The translations under genes were made by a program, and so were the position numbers. From the NCBI GenBank assembly GCA_917880885.1, contig OU862934.1:31604734-31668733 (forward strand): a stretch of DNA of 64,000 bases. The letters run 5' to 3'. Shown here one piece after another: positions 52,276 through 62,396 of the stretch. Under the pieces are notes generated by a model, which did not search any database, was not told the DNA's origin, and was given only the letters and a program-made list of their open reading frames with translations. The stretch comes from Limnephilus marmoratus (Eukaryota; Arthropoda; Insecta; Trichoptera; Limnephilidae). The first letter of the stretch is position 1. Each line of letters starts with the position of its first letter.

Positions 52276-52838
52276 ATTATAATAATAATTATTATAATCT
52301 AACACCTAAGTCCTATACCACAAATCTTTACAAGTGGAGCGGAGACGAGATGTGTGTCCTGAGCAATATGATTAGTCAATTTTAGCACGTCTCTGTTTCA
52401 CTATGCTCTGCTTTGCTTCAATGGAAACGCACTCTTAGATATGGGCACTTACGACAATTTATTGCAACCAAAGGTTCTACCTAAACCAAATGTATTTTGT
52501 AATTTGTATTTTGTATTTTGTATTTGAAATTTAAAAATGGTTAAAATACTGTATTTTGTATTTCAAATACACGACTTGAAAGTATTTTGTATTTCGTATT
52601 TTAAATACATGCGAAAAAGTATTTTGTAATTTGTATTTTAATTACAGTAATGCATGTATTTTGCCCAGCCCTGCCTCTATGGCAAAGGTGTTGGTTATCC
52701 AATAATGGTTCTCGGGGCGGCGGTACACATATCCGCCTCCCAGATGAATATTACCACCTAATCTAAACAAGTTAGCAATTAAAACCGAAAACCCAATTTA
52801 AGACTATTTATACAATGTAGACTTAAACCACCTGTACA

Positions 52839-53177
52839 ATGTTGGAGTTCATTTTTACAAATTCCTTCAACCAATTAAACAATAATGATTGTCTCTTTCT
52901 GATATATTTTTATTTCACACGACAAACAGAGACGGGTATAATTGGAGTGATGTTTCTAAAAATGGTAAATTCAATATTTTACCGGAAATGTCCCAGACGG
53001 AATCATCTAGTACCGGCACGCAAATATTTAAGCATTGTAAAAAGATCATATGAAATGCAAAGTGTAAGCGAACGGGATGTAGTCCTTTCCATTAATAACT
53101 TAGAAATTGCTTATTATTGCTTGAATTGTCAAGTTACGCCAACGCCCATTTTCAACTTAAGTAAAGTAAAAAAGTAA
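52839..53177 (+). other. Unrecognised 112-codon frame
   Basis: An open plus frame with TGIIGVMFLKMVNSIFY, RRNHLVPARKYLSIVKRSY and SERDVVLSINNLEIAYYC. I recognise no domain. It ends in a lysine-rich stretch. It could be a remnant of a transposon protein or chance. The neighbouring strip 53178-53500 has nothing I can name. Confidence 0.3.
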
Positions 53178-53499
53178 AAGCGATATTAAGGAAGCTAGCG
53201 TGATTCAATTATTATGACACTTCCCTTTTTATTAAAATGCAACTATTACCGATCCGCTACCAGTCCGTGGAATCTTCAGTTTGTAGGCACGGGGTAACGC
53301 TATGCGATGCGTGGCGGAGAGGGGGAGGGCTACAGATACTTTGCCGGAATTTGATAGAAATTATTTTATATTAAAAAAACTAGCAATGCAATATACAGTT
53401 TTAAAAACAGATCGATAAGCAAATAGTTTTTCTATGATTACCAAAATTATTGAGTATATGGTGTAAAAGACAACTGAGATACAGAGTAAAACTGTTCTT

Positions 53500-55045
53500 A
53501 GTGTAATTATATTACCCCGGTCTAAAAAACTATCGAAAGAAGCGAAGCTAGCCGTCCATAATGGAGTGCTGGTACCTACCCTAATGCTTCGCTGTGAGGC
53601 TCGGAACTGGTAGAGAAATGATGAAAGTAGACCGAAATGAATAATAATGATCCGCACATAATGTAAGCCTGATGTAAGCGTAACGAGTAAGATTAAGAAA
53701 GAGACGCTTAGATTGGTTGGGCATGTAAAGCAAATGAACGAGAAAAATAGTGTAAGGAGAATATATGATGACGCAAATGTGAATGCTAGAAGAAGTCGGG
53801 GACGCCCGAGGAAGACATGGCACGACCAAGTGAATCAGATACTTGAGTCGAGCCATTTCAAGAGTCAGAATAATAAAAGAGCATGTATGAGACGAAGTAT
53901 GCATGTGAACGAGGCAAGGAGTGTGTGCCAAGATCGAGTTGTTTGGCGGTCCGTCTCTATTTGTAAATTGTAAAATATGATAGCAACTAAGTATAATAAT
54001 AATTTAATAATGAGCAAAATTAAGAAAGGGACCCTCAGATGGTTTGGGCACGTAGAGCGAATGAGCGAAGAAAGTAGTGTAAAAAGAATATATGATGCAA
54101 ATGTGAATGGTAGAAGAAGTCGGGGACGCCCGAGGAAGACATGGCACGATCAAGTGAATCAGATACTTGAGACGGGCCATGTCAAAAGTCAGAATAATAG
54201 AAGAGTATGTATGAGACGACCATCACGCCGTTTCCCCGCAGGGGTAGGCAGAGAGGACGGACCGCCAAACAACTCGGTCTTGGCACACACTCTTTGCCTC
54301 ACTCACATTCATACATCGTCTCAAACATTCTCTTCTATTATTCTGACTTTTGACATGACCCGACTCAAGTATCTGATTCACTTGATCGTGCCATGTCTTC
54401 CTCGGGCGTCCCCGACTTCTTCTAAGAGTATTATAATTGCTCTTGAAAAGAGAAACTTCTTCGCGGCCTATTTCATACAAAATTTAGTTCTGGATTTACG
54501 GTTAAGATACCAAATTATTTCATTACAGAACTTCCTCTTCTTCCTTTCCCTAAAAAAAACCCTCCACACAGCATCCCCAAAGATGACAAAGACACTGAGG
54601 GATTTTTTTATCAGGTGTGGTGCTAATGCGAGAAAAAATACAATTTAACCAATTAATATTATTTGGCGGTCCGTCTCTATTTGTAAATTGTAAAATATGA
54701 TAGCAACTAAGTATAAAAATAATAATTTAATAATGAGCAAAATTAAGAAAGGGACCCTCAGATGGTTTGGGCACGTAGAGCGAATGAGCGAAGAAAGTAG
54801 TGTAAAAAGAATATATGATGCAAATGTGAATGGTAGAAGAAGTCGGGGACGCCCGAGGAAGACATGGCACGATCAAGTGAATCAGATACTTGAGTCGGGC
54901 CGTGTCAAAAGTCAGAATAATAGAAGAGAATGTATGATACGATGTATGAATGTGAGTGAGGCAAAGAGTGTGTGCCAAGACCGAGTTGTTTGGCGGTCCG
55001 TCCTCTCTGCCTACCCCTGCGGGAAACGGCGTGATGGTTAGTTAG
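53500..55045 (+). mobile_element. LINE-n: RTE-like 3' ends, duplicated and inverted
   Basis: Four copies of the same reverse-transcriptase C-terminus occur. Plus 53540-53975 (KLAVHNGVLVPTLML, RLVGHVKQMNEKN, RGRPRKTWHDQVNQILES); plus 53990-54235 (LRWFGHVERMSEESSVKRIY); minus 54430-54223, tail to tail with the second; and plus 54700-55038, which reaches SVLSAYPCGKRRDG and a GTTAGTTAG tail. The strip 53943-54230 and the strip 54660-54950 are near-identical, including the non-coding lead, so a segmental duplication is involved. None is a full gene. Confidence 0.78.
54525..54612 (+). mobile_element. SINE-2/LINE-m tail fragment
   Basis: CCTCCACACAGCATCCCC with AAAGATGACA and ACTGAGGGA matches one arm of the LINE-m hairpin and the pyrimidine-rich lead (CTTCCTTTCCCTAAAAA). 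The rest is missing. Confidence 0.55.
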
Positions 55046-55718
55046 TTAGTTTCTTTTAGATCGATTTTATCCATATAGATCGGAGGTGACAACTTAAAGA
55101 AACGTACGAATCAATGAATAAAGTAAATTATGTAATATATTTCTAATAAGTTTATTCATAATTTTTCGAAAACACTAGTAAAACTAAGATAAAATAATTA
55201 TGTAGCACATAAAAGAAACTACACCAATATGTATTTAAATACCTAATTTTATTTATGATAATAATAAAATAAACCTTAACACAAAAAAAAAACAACCGTA
55301 AACACCAAATAAATAACAATATTAATTAGCAAATCATACTACAATTTAAAAAAAACGCGCCAATAATCAAAAACGGCCGCTAGAAATGATAAATATGTGT
55401 GAATAATCAACAAGCAACATCCAAACTGTTCTGTCAACCTACCTACATATGTGACTATATTGGTAACATTAAACTTGGCAACGTAGCTTGATGCGGTAAG
55501 TGTGTTCTTAAAATAGATCAAGGAATGCACGTTATTTTAAGATATATTTTTTTAATAAATAAACATAATTTTTGATTACATATTATAGCTGACCATATTT
55601 TAAACAAAATTTAAAAGACAGCATGTTGGTACTTCATCTACGTAAGTATATATTACATGCGAAAGAATGAGCAACTTAAGTGGCTTCTTCTAAGATGAGC
55701 CACAAAATGTGGTATGAC

Positions 55719-55753
<35 letters not shown>

Positions 55754-55754
55754 T
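55046..55754. other. AT-rich spacer with (AT)n microsatellite
   Basis: No gene is seen. It contains short A-runs and, at 55722-55750, a pure AT dinucleotide run that borders LINE-o. Confidence 0.6.
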
Positions 55755-56230
55755 AAATTAAAAAATTAATTAGAATTTGCTTGGAATATAATTGCAGTAT
55801 CATCTGCATATGAAACAAGTTTTCCTGTTATTGGTAATTCAAAGATATTATTAACATACAAGATGAATAGAAGAGGGCCCAAAATCGTGCCTTGTGGTAT
55901 TCCAAAGTCGCTTGTACTCGGTTCACTGAGAATGTTTTTTATTTTTACATATTGATTTCTAGAGTTCAGGAAACTTTCTATCCATGTGTTAGCGTTATCT
56001 ATAATTCCGATTTCGTTAAGCTTGTATAGTAATTTTTTGTGACTTATGCTGTCAAAGGCTTTCCTTAGGTCTACGAAAATTGCAAGAGATTTTTTGCCTT
56101 TGTCTAGTGCTAGATGTATTTTTGTTGTTAAATCTATGATTGCGTCCTGTGTGGTTATTTGTCCAAAACGTTGTTTAAAGAAGGACGTGGAGCGTCTCAA
56201 TTCGTATCTCAAATTACTTTTGGCCTACCG
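55755..56230 (-). pseudogene. LINE-o: reverse transcriptase core fragment
   Basis: The minus frame (56212-55766) encodes QRFGQITTQDAIIDLTTKI, LAIFVDLRKAFDSISHKKLL, DFGIPQGTILGPLLFILYVN and the catalytic VSYADDTAIIF. It is close to LINE-j over the same region. It is cut before the thumb at the AT run and at its N-terminus near 56230 by unrelated sequence. Confidence 0.82.
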
Positions 56231-56517
56231 ATAGATAAACATCGAAAAACATCGATAAGACGAAAAACATCGGCGGTAGAGGCACGCCGACAAGTAGTTC
56301 TATAGAGGCATATCCTGGTGATCGAAAACAGTACCGTTCTCACAGGAATGTTTTGGCTTATTTTGTACCTTACTATTGTAATTCTCTCTTTCAATAGAAA
56401 AATGTTTTCTGATTTACTATACATTGAAATATTAGATATTAATAATAATATCAAACGAAGAATGAATCTTGTAGACAAAGAGCCACGTGTTACTCGCAAT
56501 CTGAAATTTGCGATCAC
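56231..56517. other. Unassigned strip between two LINE relics
   Basis: It begins with short inverted repeats around CGATAGATAAACATCG and AACATCGATAAGACG (56228-56265). A plus frame with MFSDLLYIEILDINNN and RMNLVDKEPRVTRNL has no known match. It may be the body of a small unclassified insertion. Confidence 0.4.
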
Positions 56518-56639
56518 TTTTTATTTTTTTATTTTATTTTTTTTTATTAGTGACTATTTAATTACAGGTATGATGAGAATTACAAAGTATATGTGTATAA
56601 ATATTTCATCTATTTGTTCTTAGTCCTCCTCACTAGGTG

Positions 56640-58620
56640 GTCCTGTGCTGAGGCGGACTGGTAGATTTCTTTGATTTTCCGTTATTTAGTTTCTACGATG
56701 TTTTTAATACATTCTCTAGTATGTCTGCATTAATTTCTTTCAACCATGTTTTGATTTTTTCCTTAAACTTATTTATCTTTTCTATCTTTTTCAAACTTGG
56801 AGGAAGGATGTTGTAAAGTTTGGTTGCCAGATATATGTGGTTTCTTTGGCCAAAACTTGTCTTGAATTTTGGAACATATCGTATATCCTTTTTTGAGGCT
56901 CTTGTGTCATGTATCCGAGTTTCATTAGGAGATTTTCTGTTTTTAAAATGACGTATAAGAATATTCTTGGCATATATTTATTTTAAATTTAGAATGTCAA
57001 AACATTTAAAAATATCTTTTGAGGGGGTTCTGATGGGTAATTTTAGTATGGTTTTTATAATGCTCTTCTGAGCAATATCTAAGTGGTTAATATGATTTGC
57101 TGTAGCAGATCTCCATACTAGAATTCCATACTCAAGACGGGAATGACATAAAGCATAAAATACTTTTTTGATGTCTTTCCTAGGTAGTATGTTTCTTAGG
57201 TTTTTGAAGAAATATACAAGTCTCGTAAGCTTTTTAGTGATTCCATTTATGTGTATGTCCCATCTAAGGTTTTCGTCTATTTTCACTCCTATATATTTAA
57301 TACGTTTTGCCTTTGTTATAATAGGGCAAGAGCAATGTGACTTATTGTTTTGACACTCGTGCAATTTGATCGTGTATTTTTTACCCGGTTGACCTCTTGA
57401 GTTTATTGAAAAGGCTAGATAATTAGTTTTAATTGCATTGAGCGTAAGAGAGTTCAACCGAAGCCAATTTTGAAGTACAGTTAGTCCATGTTCAGCCTCT
57501 TTATAAGTGTCAATCCAGTCTTTTTCGTGGAATAACATAACAGTATCATCGGCAAAACTAATTATGTTTCCATTGATGGGAAGTTTGGTAATTTCATTAA
57601 TATAGATGAGAAATAGAATTAGTTGATATTTGCAGTACAATTTTATGATTTTGAATTTTTCCTGTTTTATTTTTGTTAATGGAGAGAATTGTTGAGTAAT
57701 GTTCTGTAATAGTGGATGTATATATTAATTGTTTTTGTGTTTAATTCGTAGAACTCCATTTTAATTTTAAGAAATTAAATTAAAATTCAATTTGATAATT
57801 TTTTATCGAGTTCTGCAAGTTTTTTGGTTAGTGTTTTGGTTACAGCTGTTTCGACTTGTAAGGTCATTTTCAAACTGTGGTGAAGCCACGTACGGACGAC
57901 TTATTTATAAGATTTTATAATAAGCTGTAACTAAAACGTTATTTATAAGCTGTAACTAAAACACTAACCAAAAAACTTGCAGAACTCGATAATAACATTA
58001 TCAAATTTAGTTTTAATTAAATTTCTAAAAAGGATGTATATATGATGGCTTGAGTTTGTTTATTAGTCTTACTGAAAATATGATCGATGCAAGTTTTGCA
58101 TTCATTTGATATTCGAGGTGGTTCATTTATGAGACTTTTGAATCCATGGTAAGCAAGCGTTTGCATATAGTCATATTTTTTGGATGTTCATTTTGAAGAA
58201 TATCAATATTGATATCACCAGTAACACGTTATTAATGTTTTTGAGTAGATTTAGTTCATGAGATAGAGAATTAAGGAAAGGTTCTATGTTTTTGGTGGAG
58301 GGCGATCGATAAATTGCTAGTATGGCTGTATCATTCCCAATTGATAATTTTAGGCAGTTTGTATTATTTATACTGATCTCTTTAACATTAACTTCTATAT
58401 CTTCATTAATATATACAACTACACCATCACTTTTTCCTTTATTCATTAACGTTGAGTGAGGGATGTAATTGTCAATTTATAAAGCAGAGTATTTATCGGT
58501 TATCCAGCATTCGGTAAGTATAATTATATCCCATTTTAATTTTAAGCTTTTTATTAGTACTTGTAGTTCATTGAAGTTTTTATTAATGCTCCTTATGTTA
58601 TTCCGCTCCATATATTAAAA
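56640..58620 (-). pseudogene. LINE-p ORF2, deleted and interrupted
   Basis: Endonuclease pieces: KWDIIILTECWITDKY, SDGVVVYINEDIEV, AILAIYRSPS, CKTCIDHIF and ITEHYSTILS. The reverse transcriptase part (57640-56978) has ISFADDTVMLFHEKDWIDTY, RIKYIGVKIDENLRWDIHIN and RLEYGILVWRSAT. A C-terminal frame (56973-56791) continues with HIYLATKLYNILPPSLKK. The FADD box is intact, unlike LINE-j. Confidence 0.82.
57726..58031. mobile_element. Foldback element with 12-bp target duplication
   Basis: Two arms of about 70-75 bp are inverted copies: left arm from TTAAATTAAAATTCAATTTG through TCGAGTTCTGCAAGTTTTTT to GTTTTGGTTACAGCT; right arm is the complement with few changes. GGATGTATATAT flanks both sides (57714-57725 and 58032-58043), and the LINE-p endonuclease frame (IIYTS to TITEHYS) is restored when it is removed. 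There is no coding capacity. A 12-bp duplication is not typical for hAT, Tc1/mariner or Harbinger. Confidence 0.8.
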
Positions 58621-58723
58621 TTATGTTTAAGTGATGATATATTCTCTGGTTTAGATATAGTTATTTGTTCATCTATTTTGGTAAATTATTATTTTTGGTA
58701 TGTAGTATATAGAGAAACATTTA

Positions 58724-58960
58724 ATTAGATAATTTTGTTCAGGTCACCTAGGTGTTTTATGTGTACAATTTTTTCATTCTGGGCCCTGCGTAGCATTATC
58801 TGTCGTTTTTTTATCCATACGTACTGATATTTTTTTTCTTTGGCTATTTGTTTCACCTTCCATAAAATTTCTTTATGGTACGGACTTATGTCCTCTCCAA
58901 TAAATATTAAGTCTGTAGCCAGATCTTGAATTGAATTCGCTGCCCTAGTTCTTGTATGTC
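58724..58960 (-). pseudogene. LINE-p ORF1 C-terminal domain
   Basis: The minus strand reads RAANSIQDLATDLIFIGEDI, SPYHKEILWKVKQIAKEKKY and QYVWIKKRQIMLRRAQNEK, which aligns with the last domain of LINE-j ORF1 (IYVSEHLTF, YRYVWTKAGRIFVKR). It is cut at 58960 by unrelated sequence. Confidence 0.72.
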
Positions 58961-59484
58961 CAATAGACCTTTTTTAGCAAAACTGAGTTATGAATTCCAA
59001 TGTGTTTATTAGCCTATTACACAAAAATGTAGCTTAAAAAATCGCATTTTTCTGTTTTTAACTGCTATTTTTAGCATTTTTCCCGTGCCAATATCCACTC
59101 ACGGAACAGTGTTTTAGTTCTTGTTTGTTCAATCTTCTGAATATTGAACATTCAAACACTCAATGTTACGATTATAATAGTTTTAAAAAAGTTCTTAGAT
59201 ATTTGTTCAACGTCCCACCGCAAGTTGAGGGCTTGTATGTTCAATATACGTTTTCAACCAATCAGAAGTCGGCCAGGCAAGCTGAGCCGTCATGTTAGTT
59301 TTTTATTGTTTTCGAACAACTGTCACTGGAGCCGTACGTTGTTACACTAAAAATACGTTTAATTATGAATGTACTGCTGGTACTGAAGTGGAAAATGACT
59401 TCACCGACACCTGAATCAATAAACCTTAGACCAGTCGCTCAAATTGAAAGGTAAGTCTTAAAATTATGTTATTTACACGTGTTT
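58961..59484 (+). other. Unassigned strip with a possible short exon
   Basis: Phrases TGTTCAAT and TTGAACAT recur here and again at 61690-61790, which may mark the two parts of one old element. At 59364-59450 a plus frame from ATG reads MNVLLVLKWKMTSP and INLRPVAQIE and runs into a good splice-donor sequence (AAAGGTAAGTC). An exon of a transposon gene is one reading; there is no second exon that I can identify. Confidence 0.3.
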
Positions 59485-60105
59485 TCAATATATTGGCTAA
59501 AGTTCGGTTTATGGGGGAAATTCCTAAAAAATAAAACTAGTTATTTTTATACTAATTTTGGGTCGGGGAATCCGAATCTGAAAGAATTAGGCGGCGGCAA
59601 GCAATATTAACTGAATTACACGACTTTAAAAATTTTTATACACATACAGGAAAATAGCCATTTTGGAAGCATTTTGATTCCTAGAAAATCAAACTAGTTA
59701 TTTTTATACTAACTATGGGCCGGGGAATCCGAATCTGAAAGAATTAGGCGGCGGCAAGCAATATTAACTGAATTACGCGACTTTAAAATTTTCTATACAC
59801 ACACACATGAAAATAGAACATTTTGACACACGAATGTATAGAAAACTTTCAGATTCGGATTCCCCGGCCCATAGTTAGTATAAAAATAACTAGTTTGATT
59901 GTCTAGGAATCAAAATGCTTCCAAAATGGCTATTTTCCTGTGTGTGTATAAAATTTTTTAAAGTCGTGTAACTTAGTTAATATTGCTTGCCGCCGCCTAA
60001 TTCTTTCAGATTCGGATTTTCCGGCCCATAATTAGTATAAAAAAAAAATTTTTTTTTTTTGGACCATCCCCCATAAACCGAATTTTTTCCCAATATATTT
60101 TACAT
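59485..60105. mobile_element. Foldback element with nested direct and inverted units
   Basis: The outer ends are inverted: AATATATTGG...TTCGGTTTATGGGGGA at left (59488-59519) and its complement at right (60066-60103). Inside, a unit of roughly 150 bp (ACTAGTTATTTTTATACTAA, GGGGAATCCGAATCTGAAAG, AATTAGGCGGCGGCAAGCAA) occurs twice in direct order and once inverted (59846-60045). The single strand could form a long hairpin. No protein is encoded. Confidence 0.75.
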
Positions 60106-60932
60106 GTACTTTTTGAACTTGGCAGGCGCATACACGCGTTCATTTATTATTCCATTTATTATTTATTATTTGAATTATTTTTTACTACTTTCGTGCTTTT
60201 ACATTAAACATGTTTTAATAAATTATATTTGTGCATTATTTTTTTTTATTATTCATAATTGGGTTTTTTAATACGTTTTAAATATTCTAAATATAAAAAA
60301 AAATATTTTTTTATTAAGAGTCATTAACCAGCGGCCGAGAATTTAAATTTCGTGGAACGATAATCTTGCGAGCATACCTTTGCTACTGTACAGGACGGTT
60401 CCGATGAGAAAGATTAATTAGTCTCTATACCGGCATTTTAACATAATAAGTGAGTTGGGGTAATACCGTGTGCTTTCTTGATGAGACGAATTTTTTTGAT
60501 CATTAGTCCACTTTGGAATTTTTTAATGAAGAATTCATGGTGTTTCTGCAAAGTTTTCAATTTTATTATGTTACCTTTAGCTCTTAACTATGTGAGTAAA
60601 TTTTTATTTATCGATTTATCCACAGTAAAACACCCAAAATCTGCCAATCAAAACTTCTTGTAAATTATTTTTCAATGAGGGGTATATCGGAAATTTTTGG
60701 GGTAAGACCGGCATTCATTCTAAATTTGCAATTAAGCATATTAGCCATAAGATTTACTAAAAACAGTACTTCATCTTCCCTTTTGTTGCCAAAATAGCAT
60801 GTGAAACATTTTAATTGTTTACCTATACAAAAAAATAAGCTATTTATAATTTTGGTATACCGGTCTTCCACCTTACGGGGTAAGATCGGCAAAGTGTTCT
60901 CAAAGTGTTTTGGAAACAAGATATGAAAAAAT
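60106..60932 (-). pseudogene. Unassigned; possible decayed transposase C-terminus
   Basis: A minus frame (60949-60665) reads LPILPRKVEDRYTKI, CFTCYFGNKREDEVLFLVNL and TPKISDIPLIEK. The spacing loosely resembles the C-terminal tail of some pogo-like insect transposases, but I am not sure; it lacks any catalytic motif. The rest of the strip is AT-rich with no signal. Confidence 0.25.
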
Positions 60933-61060
60933 GATGATGGACACTGCAACGATGTCCGAAGCGTTGGCTAAAGAAAGAGGTAGCGCAACACGGCATAACA
61001 CCCCAAAACCAAATAACGAAAATGCCTTTGACCGTGAAAATCTTAAAACATATCTAGAAT
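60933..61060 (+). mobile_element. SINE-3 body fragment
   Basis: GATGATGGACACTGCAACGA, TGTCCGAAGCGTTGGCTAAA and GACCGTGAAAATCTTAAAAC match the SINE-3 copy at 49725-49840. The tRNA-like head is absent. Confidence 0.6.
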
Positions 61061-61227
61061 AATTCTAACTATTACTCAGTAATACGTAGGAATATTTCAC
61101 ATCACGCATGCACCGACAGCCAAAAATAGTATGTTTAATAACGCAGCGTTCTCATAAGAAATTTTTAAAAATTAAGTCGTAGGTACCTTTATATAGTTGG
61201 CTATGTTATCAAAATTACATTTTTTTT

Positions 61228-61480
61228 ACATGAGCTCCACACAGGAGGCCCTGAGAAAAATAATTTCCCTTAGGGCCTTTGGGGATGCTGTATGGAGGGT
61301 TTTTTTTTAAGGAAAGGAAGGAGAGGAGAGTTCTGGGAAGGAAAGGGGTTTAAGGGGTGGGTAGGAATCTGGGGTTCAGTGTGTCTTGGTCATCCGCCAT
61401 CAACACCTAGACAAACCTCATCCCATGAACCCGGGCACCGGGCACCCCTACTAAATCACCACTTGGGGTGACCTATGGCA
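61228..61480 (-). mobile_element. SINE-2, minus copy
   Basis: A T-run, the hairpin from CTCCACACAGG (61235), the purine-rich part and CTCATCCCATGAACCCGGGC, ending in CTTGGGGTGACCTATGGC. It lacks about 20 bases in the body (the CAAACGTAGCG part) and duplicates CACCGGG. One strand of the outer stem has a change (CTGTATGGAG). Confidence 0.72.
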
Positions 61481-61821
61481 GATAATATTAATAATAATAT
61501 TTGGATGATTTACGTAGTGCCGATTTTGTGAAAAATTACGTTAATGACGCTGTTTATGTCTTAATAAAAATAATAATTTAAGTCAACCACAAAATAAAAG
61601 AACAAAAAAAGTGTTTGAAGTCTGAAAATCACCCTGTACATACAATTTACTACTATTTGGCGTATTGAACAAAAAATATCTGAAAGTTTTGGGTGCCGAA
61701 TTGTTCAATATTCAGACGATGTGTTCAATATCCGAAAGAATCAAACATTATTTTCAACCCATGTTCAATATCCATCTTTAAAGTCATAATTTGGGCATAT
61801 TATAGCTTAAAACTTCAAAAA

Positions 61822-61993
61822 TTCATGTTTACACATTTCCAGTAATACATATGCATTAAGGTGGTCCAGGCCTATATAGTAAATTTCCAGTAATACATAT
61901 GCATTAAGGTGGTCCAGGCCTATATAGTAAATTCATGTTTACACATTTCCAGTAATACATATGCATTAAGGTGGTTCAGGCCTATATAGTAAA
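61822..61993. repeat. Three tandem units of 62, 48 and 62 bp
   Basis: The unit is TTCATGTTTACACA followed by TTTCCAGTAATACATATGCA, TTAAGGTGGTCCAGGCC and TATATAGTAAA. The middle copy lacks the first 14 bases. The three copies differ by only about one base (GGTTCAGG in the last), so the duplication is recent. AT-rich unassigned sequence lies on either side (61481-61821, 61994-62396). Confidence 0.85.
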
Positions 61994-62396
61994 TTTTTTG
62001 TTTTCAAATATAGATGTAGCCACTCTTTTAATTTGTTACACCTACCATTCCTATTATGTGTAAAAAAATTCAACCCCCTATCTTATATGCAAGGGGGTGC
62101 TCATCGAATTAGAAGTTTCTGACAAAAGTTCTGGATTTTAAGTAAAACATGTAATTTAAGGTTTATTAATATTAAGAGTATTTTAGTCAAATAAGTATAA
62201 AACGTATTTAAATTTGAAAAAAAAATGGTAACAAAACAAGAACTAACATAATATTAGTCGCAATCTTTCAAATCTATGTTTGTTAACTCGTTTTTGAATG
62301 CTTCAGTAGAAAAGATTTTTCTGTTTTGTTCAACGATGTGAAGTAAAAATTGCTTTTCTTGCAATTACCTCCTTGGAATAATAATGTTGATTACCT

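Larger units (their letters stand above)
50376..52673. mobile_element. hAT-like non-autonomous DNA transposon carrying three insertions
   Basis: Ends are inverted: CAGGGCTGGGCA at the left and TGCCCAGCCCTG-type at the right (GCCCAGCCCTG, 52663-52673), followed on both sides by long runs rich in GTATTTNAAATAC. The left flank CCTATGGC (50368-50375) reappears on the right as CCTCTATGGC, so an 8-bp target with a two-base change is likely, as for hAT elements. Taking out the MITE, LINE-m fragment and Helentron-like repeat leaves roughly 1 kb without a transposase. Confidence 0.75.
50235..52750 (-). mobile_element. SINE-2, minus copy, split by a hAT-like element
   Basis: 50235-50375 is the SINE body on the minus strand (TCATCCCATGAACCCGGACA, GGAGTGACCTATGG). 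It is cut by the hAT-like insertion at 50376-52673 and continues at 52678-52745 (ATGGCAAAGGTGTTGGTTAT, GGGGCGGCGGTAC). The two halves align without gap to the uninterrupted copy at 23774-24118. Confidence 0.75.
56518..58960 (-). mobile_element. LINE-p: internally deleted relative of LINE-j
   Basis: Minus-strand order: ORF1 C-terminus (58960-58724), endonuclease (58620-57640, with a foldback insertion at 57726-58031), a jump from the endonuclease directly to INEITKLPINGN, then the reverse transcriptase active site and thumb to about 56650, a stem (CCTCACTAGG / CTGTGCTGAGG) and a T-run at 56518-56550 marking the 3' end. About 1 kb of endonuclease end plus RT N-terminus is missing at about 57605-57640. 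Confidence 0.82.

Noticed and set aside
55722..55750. AT dinucleotide run as a possible origin or boundary signal
   Set aside because: Simple microsatellite; similar short runs occur in other AT-rich places in the window.
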